From Ctena decussata (taxonomy: Eukaryota > Mollusca > Bivalvia > Lucinida > Lucinidae): a stretch of DNA of 64,000 nt. Position 1 is the first letter of the stretch; every line of letters starts with the position of its first letter. The translations under genes were made by a program, and so were the position numbers. The notes beneath the pieces were generated by a model. The model did no database searches, was not told the origin of the DNA, and worked only from the letters and a program-made list of their open reading frames with translations. Positions 51,224-63,943 of this stretch are shown piece after piece. Where the stretch lies: NCBI GenBank assembly GCA_963989385.1, contig OZ022512.1:22093899-22157898 (forward strand), in the 5' to 3' direction.

Positions 51224-52018
51224 TCATACAAGCAAGCAGTAGCCGTTTGAAATTTTCACAATTTGGGCTACACGTTCGGGACGATTCGTGACCTTAGGTG
51301 ACTTGCACAATTCGGGCTGAAACTAGTGCCAAATGAGAGGGTTGGGATAAACATTCAATTGCCCATATGTGCCAAAAATTCTCGTTCTTTAGTTTTCGAG
51401 TTATAGCCCCTGGAAGTCGTAAACTGCACGACTTTGCCCTCGAATATCTCGACAACGGAGAAAGGAGAATTTCTGGGATTTTTTCCCAAGAAATATATGG
51501 GAATTATCTGTAATTTTAGCACAGTTTCAGAACGATTCGTGAAAGTCACCTTTTAAGAATAACTTCCACTGCAGCCCATACATAAAAGTTTGCTCCTTTA
51601 TTACTCTGCACATGGACAATTATTTGCGCTGTTATTTGCCCCAGGCATGTACCTATGTAATTACCATTTACAGTGTAAAGATGGATGTTATCGGTCGCTG
51701 AACGTCGGAGCAGTAGGCGTTTAATGCATTTTCCCATAGGGTCCAATGCAAAATTGACACCTCATTTTCTCCATTCTCAAGAGCTTTGAGTCTCTGCAAA
51801 ACATATACATGTGTAGACACAAATAAGTGAAATAGAATGAAGGCTATTTCAGCTTTAGCTTTTATTCCGTTTGGGAGCTAAAGTCGCACAAACTTTTGTT
51901 TACAAAAATTTCGATGGCCTATAGTTCGCAAGTTATGCAATCAGTTGACATAAGATTGTGCATGCATGTAGACATGTTAATGGCCTTTATACATGCCAAG
52001 TTTCAGATGGCTACCTAC
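51224..52018 (+). repeat. Monomer 66
   Basis: C21 and A443. Confidence 0.97.
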
Positions 52019-52813
52019 TCATACAAGCAAGCAGTAGCCGTTTGAAATTTTCACAATTTCGGCTACACGTTCGGGACGATTCGTGACCTTAGGTGACTTG
52101 CACAATTCGGGCTGAAACTAGTGCCAAATGAGAGGGTTGGGATAAACATTCAATTGCCCATATGTGCCAAAAATTCTCGTTCTTTAGTTTTCGAGTTATA
52201 GCCCCTGGAAGTCGTAAACTGCACGACTTTGCCCTCGAATATCTCGACAACGGAGAAAGGAGAATTTCTGGGATTTTTTCCCAAGAAATATATGGGAATT
52301 ATCTGTAATTTTAGCACAGTTTCAGAACGATTCGTGAAAGTCACCTTTTAAGAATAACTTCCACTGCAGCCCATACATAAAAGTTTGCTCCTTTATTACT
52401 CTGCACATGGACACTTATTTGCGCTGTTATTTGCCCCAGGCATGTACCTATGTAATTACCGTTTACAGTGTAAAGATGGATGTTATCGGTCGCTGAACGT
52501 CGGAGCAGTAGGCGTTTAATGCATTTTCCCATAGGGTCCAATGCAAAATTGACACCTCATTTTCTCCATTCTCCAGAGCTTTGAGTCTCTGCAAAACATA
52601 TACATGTGTAGACACAAATAAGTGAAATAGAATAAAGGCTATTTCAGCTTTATCTTTTATTCCGTTTGGGAGCTAAAGTCGCACAAACTTTTGTTTACAA
52701 AAATTTCGATGGCCTATAGTTCGCAAGTTATGCAATCAGTTGACATAAGATTGTGCATGCATGTAGACATGTTAATGGCCTTTATACATGCCAAGTTTCA
52801 GATGGCTACCTAC
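52019..52813 (+). repeat. Monomer 67
   Basis: C21, ATTTCGGC, C396, C556, GAATAAAGG and TTATCTTTT. C396 with C556 is shared with monomer 60. Confidence 0.97.
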
Positions 52814-53608
52814 TCATACAAGCAAGCAGTAGCGGTTTGAAATTTTCACAATTTGAGCTACACGTTCGGGACGATTCGTGACCTTAGGTGACTTGCACAA
52901 TTCGGGCTGAAACTAGTGCCAAATGAGAGGGTTGGGATAAACATTCAATTGCCCATATGTGCCAAAAATTCACGTTCTTTAGTTTTCGAGTTATAGCCCC
53001 TGGAAGTCGTAAACTGCACGACTTTGCCCTCGAATATCTCGACAACGGAGAAAGGAGAATTTCTGGGATTTTTTCCCAAGAAATATATGGGAATTATCTG
53101 TAATTTTAGCACAGTTTCAGAACGATTCGTGAAAGTCACCTTTTAAGAATAACTTCCACTGCCGCCCATACATAAAAGTTTGCTCCTTTATTTCTCTGCA
53201 CATGGACAATTATTTGCGCTGTTATTTGCCCCAGGCATGTACCTATGTAATTACCGTTTACAGTGTAAAGATGGATGTTATCGGTCGCTGAACGTCGGAG
53301 CAGTAGGCGTTTAATGCATTTTCCCACAGGGTCCAATGCAAAATTGACACCTCATTTTCTCCATTCTCAAGAGCTTTGAGTCTCTGCAAAACATATACAT
53401 GTGTAGACACAAATAAGTGAAATAGAATGAAGGCTATTTCAGCTTTAGCTTTTATTCCGTTTGGGAGCTAAAGTCGCACAAACTTTTGTTTACAAAAATT
53501 TCGATGGCCTATAGTTCGCAAGTTATGCAATCAGTTGACATAAGATTGTGCATGCATGTAGACATGTTAATGGCCTTTATACATGCCAAGTTTCAGATGG
53601 CTACCTAC
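52814..53608 (+). repeat. Monomer 68
   Basis: A43 (as 61), ATTCACGTT, C350 and T380 (as 64 and 72), and CCCACAGGG. Confidence 0.97.
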
Positions 53609-54403
53609 TCATACAAGCAAGCAGTAGCGGTTTGAAATTTTCACAATTTGGGCTACACGTTCGGGACGATTCGTGACCTTAGGTGACTTGCACAATTCGG
53701 GCTGAAACTAGTGCCAAATGAGAGGGTTGGGATAAACATTCAATTGCCCATATGTGCCAAAAATTCTCGTTCTTTAGTTTTCGAGTTATAGCACCTGGAC
53801 GTCGTAAACTGCACGACTTTGCCCTCGAATATCTCGACAACGGAGAAAGGAGAATTTCTGGGATTTTTTCCCAAGAAATATATGGGAATTATCTGTAATT
53901 TTAGCACAGTTTCAGAACGATTCGTGAAAGTCACCTTTTAAGAATAACTTCCACTGCAGCCCATACATAAAAGTTTGCCCCTTTATTACTCTGCACATGG
54001 ACAATTATTTGCGCTGTTATTTGCCCCAGGCATGTACCTATGTAATTACCGTTTACAGTGTAAAGATGGATGTTATCGGTCGCTGAACGTCGGAGCAGTA
54101 GGCGTTTAATGCATTTTCCCATAGGGTCCAATGCAAAATTGACACCTCATTTTCTCCATTCTCAAGAGCTTTGAGTCTCTGCAAAACATATACATGTGTA
54201 GACACAAATAAGTGAAATAGAATGAAGGCTATTTCAGCTTTAGCTTTTATTCCGTTTGGGAGCTAAAGTCGCACAAACTTTTGTTTACAAAAATTTCGAT
54301 GGCCTATAGTTCGCAAGTTATGCAATCAGTTGACATAAGATTGTGCATGCATGTAGACATGTTAATGGCCTTTATACATGCCAAGTTTCAGATGGCTACC
54401 TAC
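53609..54403 (+). repeat. Monomer 69
   Basis: GCACCTGGACG and C371 (as 61). Confidence 0.97.
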
Positions 54404-55198
54404 TCATACAAGCAAGCAGTAGCGGTTTGAAATTTTCACAATTTGGGCTACACGTTCGGGACGATTCGTGACCTTAGGTGACTTGCACAATTCGGGCTGA
54501 AACTAGTGCCAAATGAGAGGGTTGGGATAAACATTCAATTGCCCATATGTGCCAAAAATTCTCGTTCTTTAGTTTTCGAGTTATAGCCCCTGGAAGTCGT
54601 AAACTGCACGACTTTGCCCTCGAATATCTCGACAACGGAGAAAGGAGAATTTCTGGGATTTTTTCCCAAGAAATATATGGGAATTATCTGTAATTTTAGC
54701 ACAGTTTCAGAACGATTCGTGAAAGTCACCTTTTAAGAATAACTTCCACTGCAGCCCATACATAAAAGTTTGCTCCTTTATTACTCTGCACATGGACAAT
54801 TATTTGCGCTGTTATTTGCCCCAGGCATGTACCTATGTAATTACCGTTTACAGTGTAAAGATGGATGTTATGGGTCGCTGAACGTCGGAGCAGTAGGCGT
54901 TTAATGCATTTTCCCATAGGGTCTTATGCAAAATTGACACCTCATTTTCTCCATTCTCAAGAGCTTTGAGTCTCTGCAAAACATATACATGTGTAGACAC
55001 AAATAAGTGAAATAGAATGAAGGCTATTTCAGCTTTAGCTTTTATTCCGTTTGGGAGCTAAAGTCGCACAAACTTTTGTTTACAAAAATTTCGATGGCCT
55101 ATAGTTCGCAAGTTATGCAATCAGTTGACATAAGATTGTGCATGCATGTAGACATGTTAATGGCCTTTATACATGCCAAGTTTCAGATGGCTACCTAC
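54404..55198 (+). repeat. Monomer 70
   Basis: TTATGGGTCG and GGGTCTTATG. Confidence 0.97.
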
Positions 55199-55993
55199 TC
55201 ATACAAGCAAGCAGTAGCCGTTTGAAATTTTCACAATTTGGGCTACACGTTCGGGACGATTCGTGACCTTAGGTGACTTGCACAATTCGGGCTGAAACTA
55301 GTGCCAAATGAGAGGGTTGGGATAAACATTCAATTGCCCATATGTGCCAAAAATTCTCGTTCTTTAGTTTTCGAGTTATAGCCCCTGGAAGTCGTAAACT
55401 GCACGACTTTGCCCTCGAATATCTCGACAACGGAGAAAGGAGAATTTCTGGGATTTTTTCCCAAGAAATATATGGGAATTATCTGTAATTTTAGCACAGT
55501 TTCAGAACGATTCGTGAAAGTCACCTTTTAAGAATAACTTCCACTGCAGCCCATACATAAAAGTTTGCTCCTTTATTACTCTGCACATGGACAATTATTT
55601 GCGCTGTTATTTGCCCCAGGCATGTACCTATGTAATTACCGTTTACAGTGTAAAGATGGATGTTATCGGTCGCTGAACGTCGGAGCAGTAGGCGTTTAAT
55701 GCATTTTCCCATAGGGTCCAATGCAAAATTGACACCTCATTTTCTCCATTCTCCAGAGCTTTGAGTCTCTGCAAAACATATACATGTGTAGACACAAATA
55801 AGTGAAATAGAATGAAGGCTATTTCAGCTTTAGCTTTTATTCCGTTTGGGAGCTAAAGTCGCACAAACTTTTGTTTACAAAAATTTCGATGGCCTATAGT
55901 TCGCAAGTTATGCAATCAGTTGACATAAGATTGTGCATGCATGTAGACATGTTAATGGCCTTTATACATGCCAAGTTTCAGATGGCTACCTAC
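55199..55993 (+). repeat. Monomer 71
   Basis: C21 and C556. Confidence 0.97.
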
Positions 55994-56788
55994 TCATACA
56001 AGCAAGCAGTAGCCGTTTGAAATTTTCACAATTTGGGCTACACGTTCGGGACGATTCGTGACCTTAGGTGACTTGCACAATTCGGGCTGAAACTAGTGCC
56101 AAATGAGAGGGTTGGGATAAACATTCAATTGCCCATATGTGCCAAAAATTCTCGTTCTTTAGTTTTCGAGTTTTAGCCCCTGGAAGTCGTAAACTGCACA
56201 ACTTTGCCCTCGAATATCTCGACAACGGAGAAAGGAGAATTTCTGGGATTTTTTCCCAAGAAATATATGGGAATTATCTGTAATTTTAGCACAGTTTCAG
56301 AACGATTCGTGAAAGTCACCTTTTAAGAATAACTTCCACTGCCGCCCATACATAAAAGTTTGCTCCTTTATTTCTCTGCACATGGACAATTATTTGCGAT
56401 GTTATTTGCCCCAGGCATGTACCTATGTAATTACCGTTTACAGTGTAAAGATGGATGTTATCGGTCGCTGAACGTCGGAGCAGTAGGCGTTTAATGCATT
56501 TTCCCATAGGGTCCAATGCAAAATTGACACCTCATTTTCTCCATTCTCAAGAGCTTTGAGTCTCTGCAAAACATATACATGTGTAGACACAAATAAGTGA
56601 AATAGAATGAAGGCTATTTCAGCTTTAGCTTTTATTCCGTTTGGGAGCTAAAGTCGCACAAACTTTTGTTTACAAAAATTTCGATGGCCTATAGTTCGCA
56701 AGTTATGCAATCAGTTGACATAAGATTGTGCATGCATGTAGACATGTTAATGGCCTTTATACATGCCAAGTTTCAGATGGCTACCTAC
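55994..56788 (+). repeat. Monomer 72
   Basis: C21, T180, A207, C350, T380 and TTGCGATG. Confidence 0.97.
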
Positions 56789-57583
56789 TCATACAAGCAA
56801 GCAGTAGCGGTTTGAAATTTTCACAATTTGGGCTACACGTTCGGGACGATTCGTGACCTTAGGTGACTTGCACAATTCGGGCTGAAACTAGTGCCAAATG
56901 AGAGGGTTGGGATAAACATTCAATTGCCCATATGTGCCAAAAATTCTCGTTCTTTAGTTTTCGAGTTATAGCCCCTGGAAGTCGTAAACTGCACGACTTT
57001 GCCCTCGAATATCTCGACAACGGAGAAAGGAGAATTTCTGGGATTTTTTCCCAAGAAATATATGGGAATTATCTGTAATTTTAGCACAGTTTCAGAACGA
57101 TTCGTGAAAGTCACCTTTTAAGAATAACTTCCACTGCAGCCCATACATAAAAGTTTGCTCCTTTATTACTCTGCACAGGGACAATTATTTGCGCTGTTAT
57201 TTGCCCCAGGCATGTACCTATGTAATTACCGTTTACAGTGTAAAGATGGATGTTATCGGTCGCTGAACGTCGGAGCAGTAGGCGTTTAACGCATTTTCCC
57301 ATAGGGTCCAATTCAAAATTGACACCTCATTTTCTCCATTCTCAAGAGCTTTGAGTCTCTGCAAAACATATACATGTGTAGACACAAATAAGTGAAATAG
57401 AATGAAGGCTATTTCAGCTTTAGCTTTTATTCCGTTTGGGAGCTAAAGTCGCACAAACTTTTGTTTACAAAAATTTCGATGGCCTATAGTTCGCAAGTTA
57501 TGCAATCAGTTGACATAAGATTGTGCATGCATGTAGACATGTTAATGGCCTTTATACATGCCAAGTTTCAGATGGCTACCTAC
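56789..57583 (+). repeat. Monomer 73
   Basis: CACAGGGAC, TTTAACGC and CCAATTCAA. Confidence 0.97.
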
Positions 57584-58378
57584 TCATACAAGCAAGCAGT
57601 AGCCGTTTGAAATTTTCACAATTTGGGCTACACGTTCGGGACGATTCGTGACCTTAGGTGACTTGCACAATTCGGGCTGAAACTAGTGCCAAATGAGAGG
57701 GTTGGGATAAACATTCAATTGCCCATATGTGCCAAAAATTCTCGTTCTTTAGTTTTCGAGTTATAGCCCCTGGAAGTCGTAAACTGCACGACTTTGCCCT
57801 CGAATATCTCGACAACGGAGAAAGTAGAATTTCTGGGATTTTTTCCCAAGAAATATATGGGAATTACCTGTAATTTTAGCACAGTTTCAGAACGATTCGT
57901 GAAAGTCACCTTTTAAGAATAACTTCCACTGCAGCCCATACATAAAAGTTTGCTCCTTTATTACTCTGCACATGGACAATTATTTGCGCTGTTATTTGCC
58001 CCAGGCATGTACCTATGTAATTACCGTTTACAGTGTAAAGATGGATGTTATCGGTCGCTGAACGTCGGAGCAGTAGGCGTTTAATGCATTTTCCCATAGG
58101 GTCCAATGCAAAATTGACACCTCATTTTCTCCATTCTCAAGAGCTTTGAGTCTCTGCAAAACATATACATGTATAGACACAAATAAGAGAAATAGAATGA
58201 AGGCTATTTCAGCTTTAGCTTTTATTCCGTTTGGGAGCTAAAGTCGCACAAACTTTTGTTTACAAAAATTTCGATGGCCTATAGTTCGCAAGTTATGCAA
58301 TCAGTTGACATAAGATTGTGCATGCATGTAGACATGTTAATGGCCTTTATACATGCCAAGTTTCAGATGGCTACCTAC
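57584..58378 (+). repeat. Monomer 74 (trimer unit 1)
   Basis: C21, T242, C294, A590 and A605. Confidence 0.97.
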
Positions 58379-59173
58379 TCATACAAGCAAGCAGTAGCGG
58401 TTTGAAATTTTCACAATTTGGGCTACACGTTCGGGACGATTCGTGACCTTAGGTGACTTGCACAATTCGGGCTGAAACTAGTGCCAAATGAGAGGGTTGG
58501 GAAAAACATTCAATTGCCCATATATGCAAAAAATTCTCGTTCTTTAGTTTTCGAGTTATAGCCCCTGGAAGTCGTAAACTGCACGACTTTGCCCTCGAAT
58601 ATCTCGACAACGGAGAAAGGAGAATTTCTGGGATTTTTTCCCAAGAAATATATGGGAATTATCTATAATTTTAGCACAGTTTCAGAACGATTCGTGAAAG
58701 TCACCTTTTAAGAATAACTTCCACTGCAGCCCATACATAAAAGTTTGCTCCTTTATTACTCTGCACATGGACAATTATTTGCGCTGTTATTTGCCCCAGG
58801 CATGTACCTATGTAATTACCGTTTACAGTGTAAAGATGGATGTTATCGGTCGCTGAACGTCGGAGCAGTAGGCGTTTAATGCATTTTCCCATAGGGTCCA
58901 ATGCAAAATTGACACCTCATTTTCTCCATTCTCAAGAGCTTTGAGTCTCTGCAAAACATATACATGTGTAGACACAAATAAGTGAAATAGAATGAAGGCT
59001 ATTTCAGCTTTAGCTTTTATTCCGTTTGGGAGCTAAAGTCGCACAAACTTTTGTTTACAAAAAATTCGATGGCCTATAGCTCGCAAGTTATGCAATCAGT
59101 TGACATAAGATTGTGCATGCATGTAGACATGTTAATGGCCTTTATACATGCCAAGTTTCAGATGGCTACCTAC
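58379..59173 (+). repeat. Monomer 75 (trimer unit 2)
   Basis: A125, A146, A150, A297, AAAAAATTCG and C702. Confidence 0.97.
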
Positions 59174-59968
59174 TCATACAAGCAAGCAGTAGCGGTTTGA
59201 AATTTTCACAATTTGGGCTACACGTTCGGGACGATTCGTGACCTTAGGTGACTTGCACAATTCGGGCTGAAACTAGTGCCAAATGAGAGGGTTGGGATAA
59301 ACATTCAATTGCACATATGTGCCAAAAATTCTCGTTCTTTAGTTTTCGAGTTATAGCCCCTGGAAGTCGTAAACTGCACGACTTTGCCCTCGAATATCTC
59401 GACAACGGAGAAAGGAGAATTTCTGGGATTTTTTCCCAAGAAATATATGGGAATTATCTGTAATTTTAGCACAGTTTCAGAACGATTCGTGAAAGTCACC
59501 TTTTAAGAATAACTTCCACTGCAGCCCATACATAAAAGTTTGCTCCTTTATTACTCTGCACATGGACAATTATTTGCGCTGTTATTTGCCCCAGGCATGT
59601 ACCTATGTAATTACCGTTTACAGTGTAAAGATGGATGTTATCGGTCGCTGAACGTCGGAGCAGTAGGCGTTTAATGCATTTTCCCATAGGGTCCAATGCA
59701 AAATTGACACCTCATTTTCTCCATTCTCAAGAGCTTTGAGTCTCTGCAAAACATATACATGTGTAGACACAAATACGTTAAATAGAATGAAGGCTATTTC
59801 AGCTTTAGCTTTTATTCCGTTTGGGAGCTAAAGTCGCACAAACTTTTGTTTACAAAAATTGCGATAGCCTATAGTTCGCAAGTTATGCAATCAGTTGACA
59901 TAAGATTGTGCATGCAAGTAGACATGTTAATGGCCTTTATACATGCCAAGTTTCAGATGGCTACCTAC
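59174..59968 (+). repeat. Monomer 76 (trimer unit 3)
   Basis: C603, T606, G688, A693 and A744. A private change makes the 12-bp perfect palindrome GCACATATGTGC near 59311. Confidence 0.97.
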
Positions 59969-60763
59969 TCATACAAGCAAGCAGTAGCCGTTTGAAATTT
60001 TCACAATTTGGGCTACACGTTCGGGACGATTCGTGACCTTAGGTGACTTGCACAATTCGGGCTGAAACTAGTGCCAAATGAGAGGGTTGGGATAAACATT
60101 CAATTGCCCATATGTGCCAAAAATTCTCGTTCTTTAGTTTTCGAGTTATAGCCCCTGGAAGTCGTAAACTGCACGACTTTGCCCTCGAATATCTCGACAA
60201 CGGAGAAAGTAGAATTTCTGGGATTTTTTCCCAAGAAATATATGGGAATTACCTGTAATTTTAGCACAGTTTCAGAACGATTCGTGAAAGTCACCTTTTA
60301 AGAATAACTTCCACTGCAGCCCATACATAAAAGTTTGCTCCTTTATTACTCTGCACATGGACAATTATTTGCGCTGTTATTTGCCCCAGGCATGTACCTA
60401 TGTAATTACCGTTTACAGTGTAAAGATGGATGTTATCGGTCGCTGAACGTCGGAGCAGTAGGCGTTTAATGCATTTTCCCATAGGGTCCAATGCAAAATT
60501 GACACCTCATTTTCTCCATTCTCAAGAGCTTTGAGTCTCTGCAAAACATATACATGTATAGACACAAATAAGAGAAATAGAATGAAGGCTATTTCAGCTT
60601 TAGCTTTTATTCCGTTTGGGAGCTAAAGTCGCACAAACTTTTGTTTACAAAAATTTCGATGGCCTATAGTTCGCAAGTTATGCAATCAGTTGACATAAGA
60701 TTGTGCATGCATGTAGACATGTTAATGGCCTTTATACATGCCAAGTTTCAGATGGCTACCTAC
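59969..60763 (+). repeat. Monomer 77 (trimer unit 1)
   Basis: C21, T242, C294, A590 and A605. Confidence 0.97.
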
Positions 60764-61558
60764 TCATACAAGCAAGCAGTAGCGGTTTGAAATTTTCACA
60801 ATTTGGGCTACACGTTCGGGACGATTCGTGACCTTAGGTGACTTGCACAATTCGGGCTGAAACTAGTGCCAAATGAGAGGGTTGGGAAAAACATTCAATT
60901 GCCCATATATGCAAAAAATTCTCGTTCTTTAGTTTTCGAGTTATAGCCCCTGGAAGTCGTAAACTGCACGACTTTGCCCTCGAATATCTCGACAACGGAG
61001 AAAGGAGAATTTCTGGGATTTTTTCCCAAGAAATATATGGGAATTATCTATAATTTTAGCACAGTTTCAGAACGATTCGTGAAAGTCACCTTTTAAGAAT
61101 AACTTCCACTGCAGCCCATACATAAAAGTTTGCTCCTTTATTACTCTGCACATGGACAATTATTTGCGCTGTTATTTGCCCCAGGCATGTACCTATGTAA
61201 TTACCGTTTACAGTGTAAAGATGGATGTTATCGGTCGCTGAACGTCGGAGCAGTAGGCGTTTAATGCATTTTCCCATAGGGTCCAATGCAAAATTGACAC
61301 CTCATTTTCTCCATTCTCAAGAGCTTTGAGTCTCTGCAAAACATATACATGTGTAGACACAAATAAGTGAAATAGAATGAAGGCTATTTCAGCTTTAGCT
61401 TTTATTCCGTTTGGGAGCTAAAGTCGCACAAACTTTTGTTTACAAAAATTTCGATGGCCTATAGCTCGCAAGTTATGCAATCAGTTGACATAAGATTGTG
61501 CATGCATGTAGACATGTTAATGGCCTTTATACATGCCAAGTTTCAGATGGCTACCTAC
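60764..61558 (+). repeat. Monomer 78 (trimer unit 2)
   Basis: A125, A146, A150, A297 and C702. Confidence 0.97.
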
Positions 61559-62353
61559 TCATACAAGCAAGCAGTAGCGGTTTGAAATTTTCACAATTTG
61601 GGCTACACGTTCGGGACGATTCGTGACCTTAGGTGACTTGCACAATTCGGGCTGAAACTAGTGCCAAATGAGAGGGTTGGGATAAACATTCAATTGCCCA
61701 TATGTGCCAAAAATTCTCGTTCTTTAGTTTTCGAGTTATAGCCCCTGGAAGTCGTAAACTGCACGACTTTCCCCTCGAATATCTCGACAACGGAGAAAGG
61801 AGAATTTCTGGGATTTTTTCCCAAGAAATATATGGGAATTATCTGTAATTTTAGCACAGTTTCAGAACGATTCGTGAAAGTCACCTTTTAAGAATAACTT
61901 CCACTGCAGCCCATACATAAAAGTTTGCTCCTTTATTACTCTGCACATGGACAATTATTTGCGCTGTTATTTGCCCCAGGCATGTACCTATGTAATTACC
62001 GTTTACAGTGTAAAGATGGATGTTATCGGTCGCTGAACGTCGGAGCAGTAGGCGTTTAATGCATTTTCCCATAGGGTCCAATGCAAAATTGACACCTCAT
62101 TTTCTCCATTCTCAAGAGCTTTGAGTCTCTGCAAAACATATACATGTGTAGACACAAATACGTTAAATAGAATGAAGGCTATTTCAGCTTTAGCTTTTAT
62201 TCCGTTTGGGAGCTAAAGTCGCACAAACTTTTGTTTACAAAAATTGCGATAGCCTATAGTTCGCAAGTTATGCAATCAGTTGACATAAGATTGTGCATGC
62301 AAGTAGACATGTTAATGGCCTTTATACATGCCAAGTTTCAGATGGCTACCTAC
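61559..62353 (+). repeat. Monomer 79 (trimer unit 3)
   Basis: TTTCCCCTCG, C603, T606, G688, A693 and A744. Confidence 0.97.
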
Positions 62354-63148
62354 TCATACAAGCAAGCAGTAGCGGTTTGAAATTTTCACAATTTGGGCTA
62401 CACGTTCGGGACGATTCGTGACCTTAGGTGACTTGCACAATTCGGGCTGAAACTAGTGCCAAATGAGAGGGTTGGGATAAACATTCAATTGCCCATATGT
62501 GCCAAAAATTCTCGTTCTTTAGTTTTCGAGTTATAGCCCCTGGAAGTCGTAAACTGCACGACTTTGCCCTCGAATATCTCGACAACGGAGAAAGGAGAAT
62601 TTCTGGGATTTTTTCCCAAGAAATATATGGGAATTATCTGTAATTTTAGCACAGTTTCAGAACGATTCGTGAAAGTCACCTTTTAAGAATAACTTCCACT
62701 GCAGCCCATACATAAAAGTTTGCTCCTTTATTACTCTGCACATGGACAATTATTTGCGCTGTTATTTGCCCCAGGCATGTACCTATGTAATTACCGTTTA
62801 CAGTGTAAAGATGGATGTTATCGGTCGCTGAACGTCGGAGCAGTAGGCGTTTAATGCATTTTCCCATAGGGTCCAATGCAAAATTGACACCTCATTTTCT
62901 CCATTCTCAAGAGCTTTGAGTCTCTGCAAAACATATACATGTGTAGACACAAATAAGTGAAATAGAATGAAGGCTATTTCAGCTTTAGCTTTTTTTCCGT
63001 TTGGGAGCTAAAGTCGCACAAACTTTTGTTTACAAAAAAATCGATGGCCTATAGCTCGCAAGTTATGCAATCAGTTGACATAAGATTGTGCATGCATGTA
63101 GACATGTTAATGGCCTTTATACATGCCAAGTTTCAGATGGCTACCTAC
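62354..63148 (+). repeat. Monomer 80
   Basis: CTTTTTTTCC, ACAAAAAAATCG and C702. The last two make its 3' end resemble the trimer's second unit. Confidence 0.97.
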
Positions 63149-63943
63149 TCATACAAGCAAGCAGTAGCGGTTTGAAATTTTCACAATTTGGGCTACACGT
63201 TGGGGACGATTCCTGACCTTAGGTGACTTGCACAATTCGGGCTGAAACTAGTGCCAAATGAGAGGGTTGGGATAAACATTCAATTGCCCATATGTGCCAA
63301 AAATTCTCGTTCTTTAGTTTTCGAGTTATAGCCCCTGGAAGTCGTAAACTGCACGACTTTGCCCTCGAATATCTCGACAACGGAGAAAGGAGAATTTCTG
63401 GGATTTTTTCCCAAGAAATATATGGGAATTATCTGTAATTTTAGCACAGTTTCAGAACGATTCGTGAAAGTCACCTTTTAAGAATAACTTCCACTGCAGC
63501 CCATACATAAAAGTTTGCTCCTTTATTACTCTGCACATGGACAATTATTTGCGCTGTTATTTGCCCCAGGCATGTACCTATGTAATTACCGTTTACAGTG
63601 TAAAGATGGATGTTATCGGTCGCTGAACGTCGGAGCAGTAGGCGTTTAATGCATTTTCTCATAGGGTCCAATGCAAAATTGACACCTCATTTTCTCCATT
63701 CTCAAGAGCTTTGAGTCTCTGCAAAACATATACATGTGTAGACACAAATAAGTGAAATAGAATGAAGGCTATTTCAGCTTTAGCTTTTATTCCGTTTGGG
63801 AGCTAAAGTCGCACAAACTTTTGTTTACAGAAATTTCGATGGCCTATACTTCGCAAGTTATGCAATCAGTTGACATAAGATTGTGCATGCATGTAGACAT
63901 GTTAATGGCCTTTATACATGCCAAGTTTCAGATGGCTACCTAC
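63149..63943 (+). repeat. Monomer 81
   Basis: GTTGGGGACG, ATTCCTGACC, TTTTCTCATAG, TTACAGAAAT and TATACTTCGC. Confidence 0.97.

Larger units (their letters stand above)
57584..59968 (+). repeat. Higher-order repeat, trimer copy 1, units 74-76
   Basis: 2,385 bp. Unit 74 has C21, T242, C294, A590 and A605. Unit 75 has A125, A146, A150, A297 and C702. Unit 76 has C603, T606, G688, A693 and A744. Fourteen or more private variants recur exactly 2,385 bp later. Confidence 0.95.
59969..62353 (+). repeat. Higher-order repeat, trimer copy 2, units 77-79
   Basis: 2,385 bp, with all the private markers of 57584-59968 in the same order. Differences seen: unit 78 lacks the AAAAAATTCG variant of unit 75, unit 79 lacks the GCACATATG variant of unit 76, and unit 79 has TTTCCCCTCG. 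The duplication is very recent. Confidence 0.95.
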
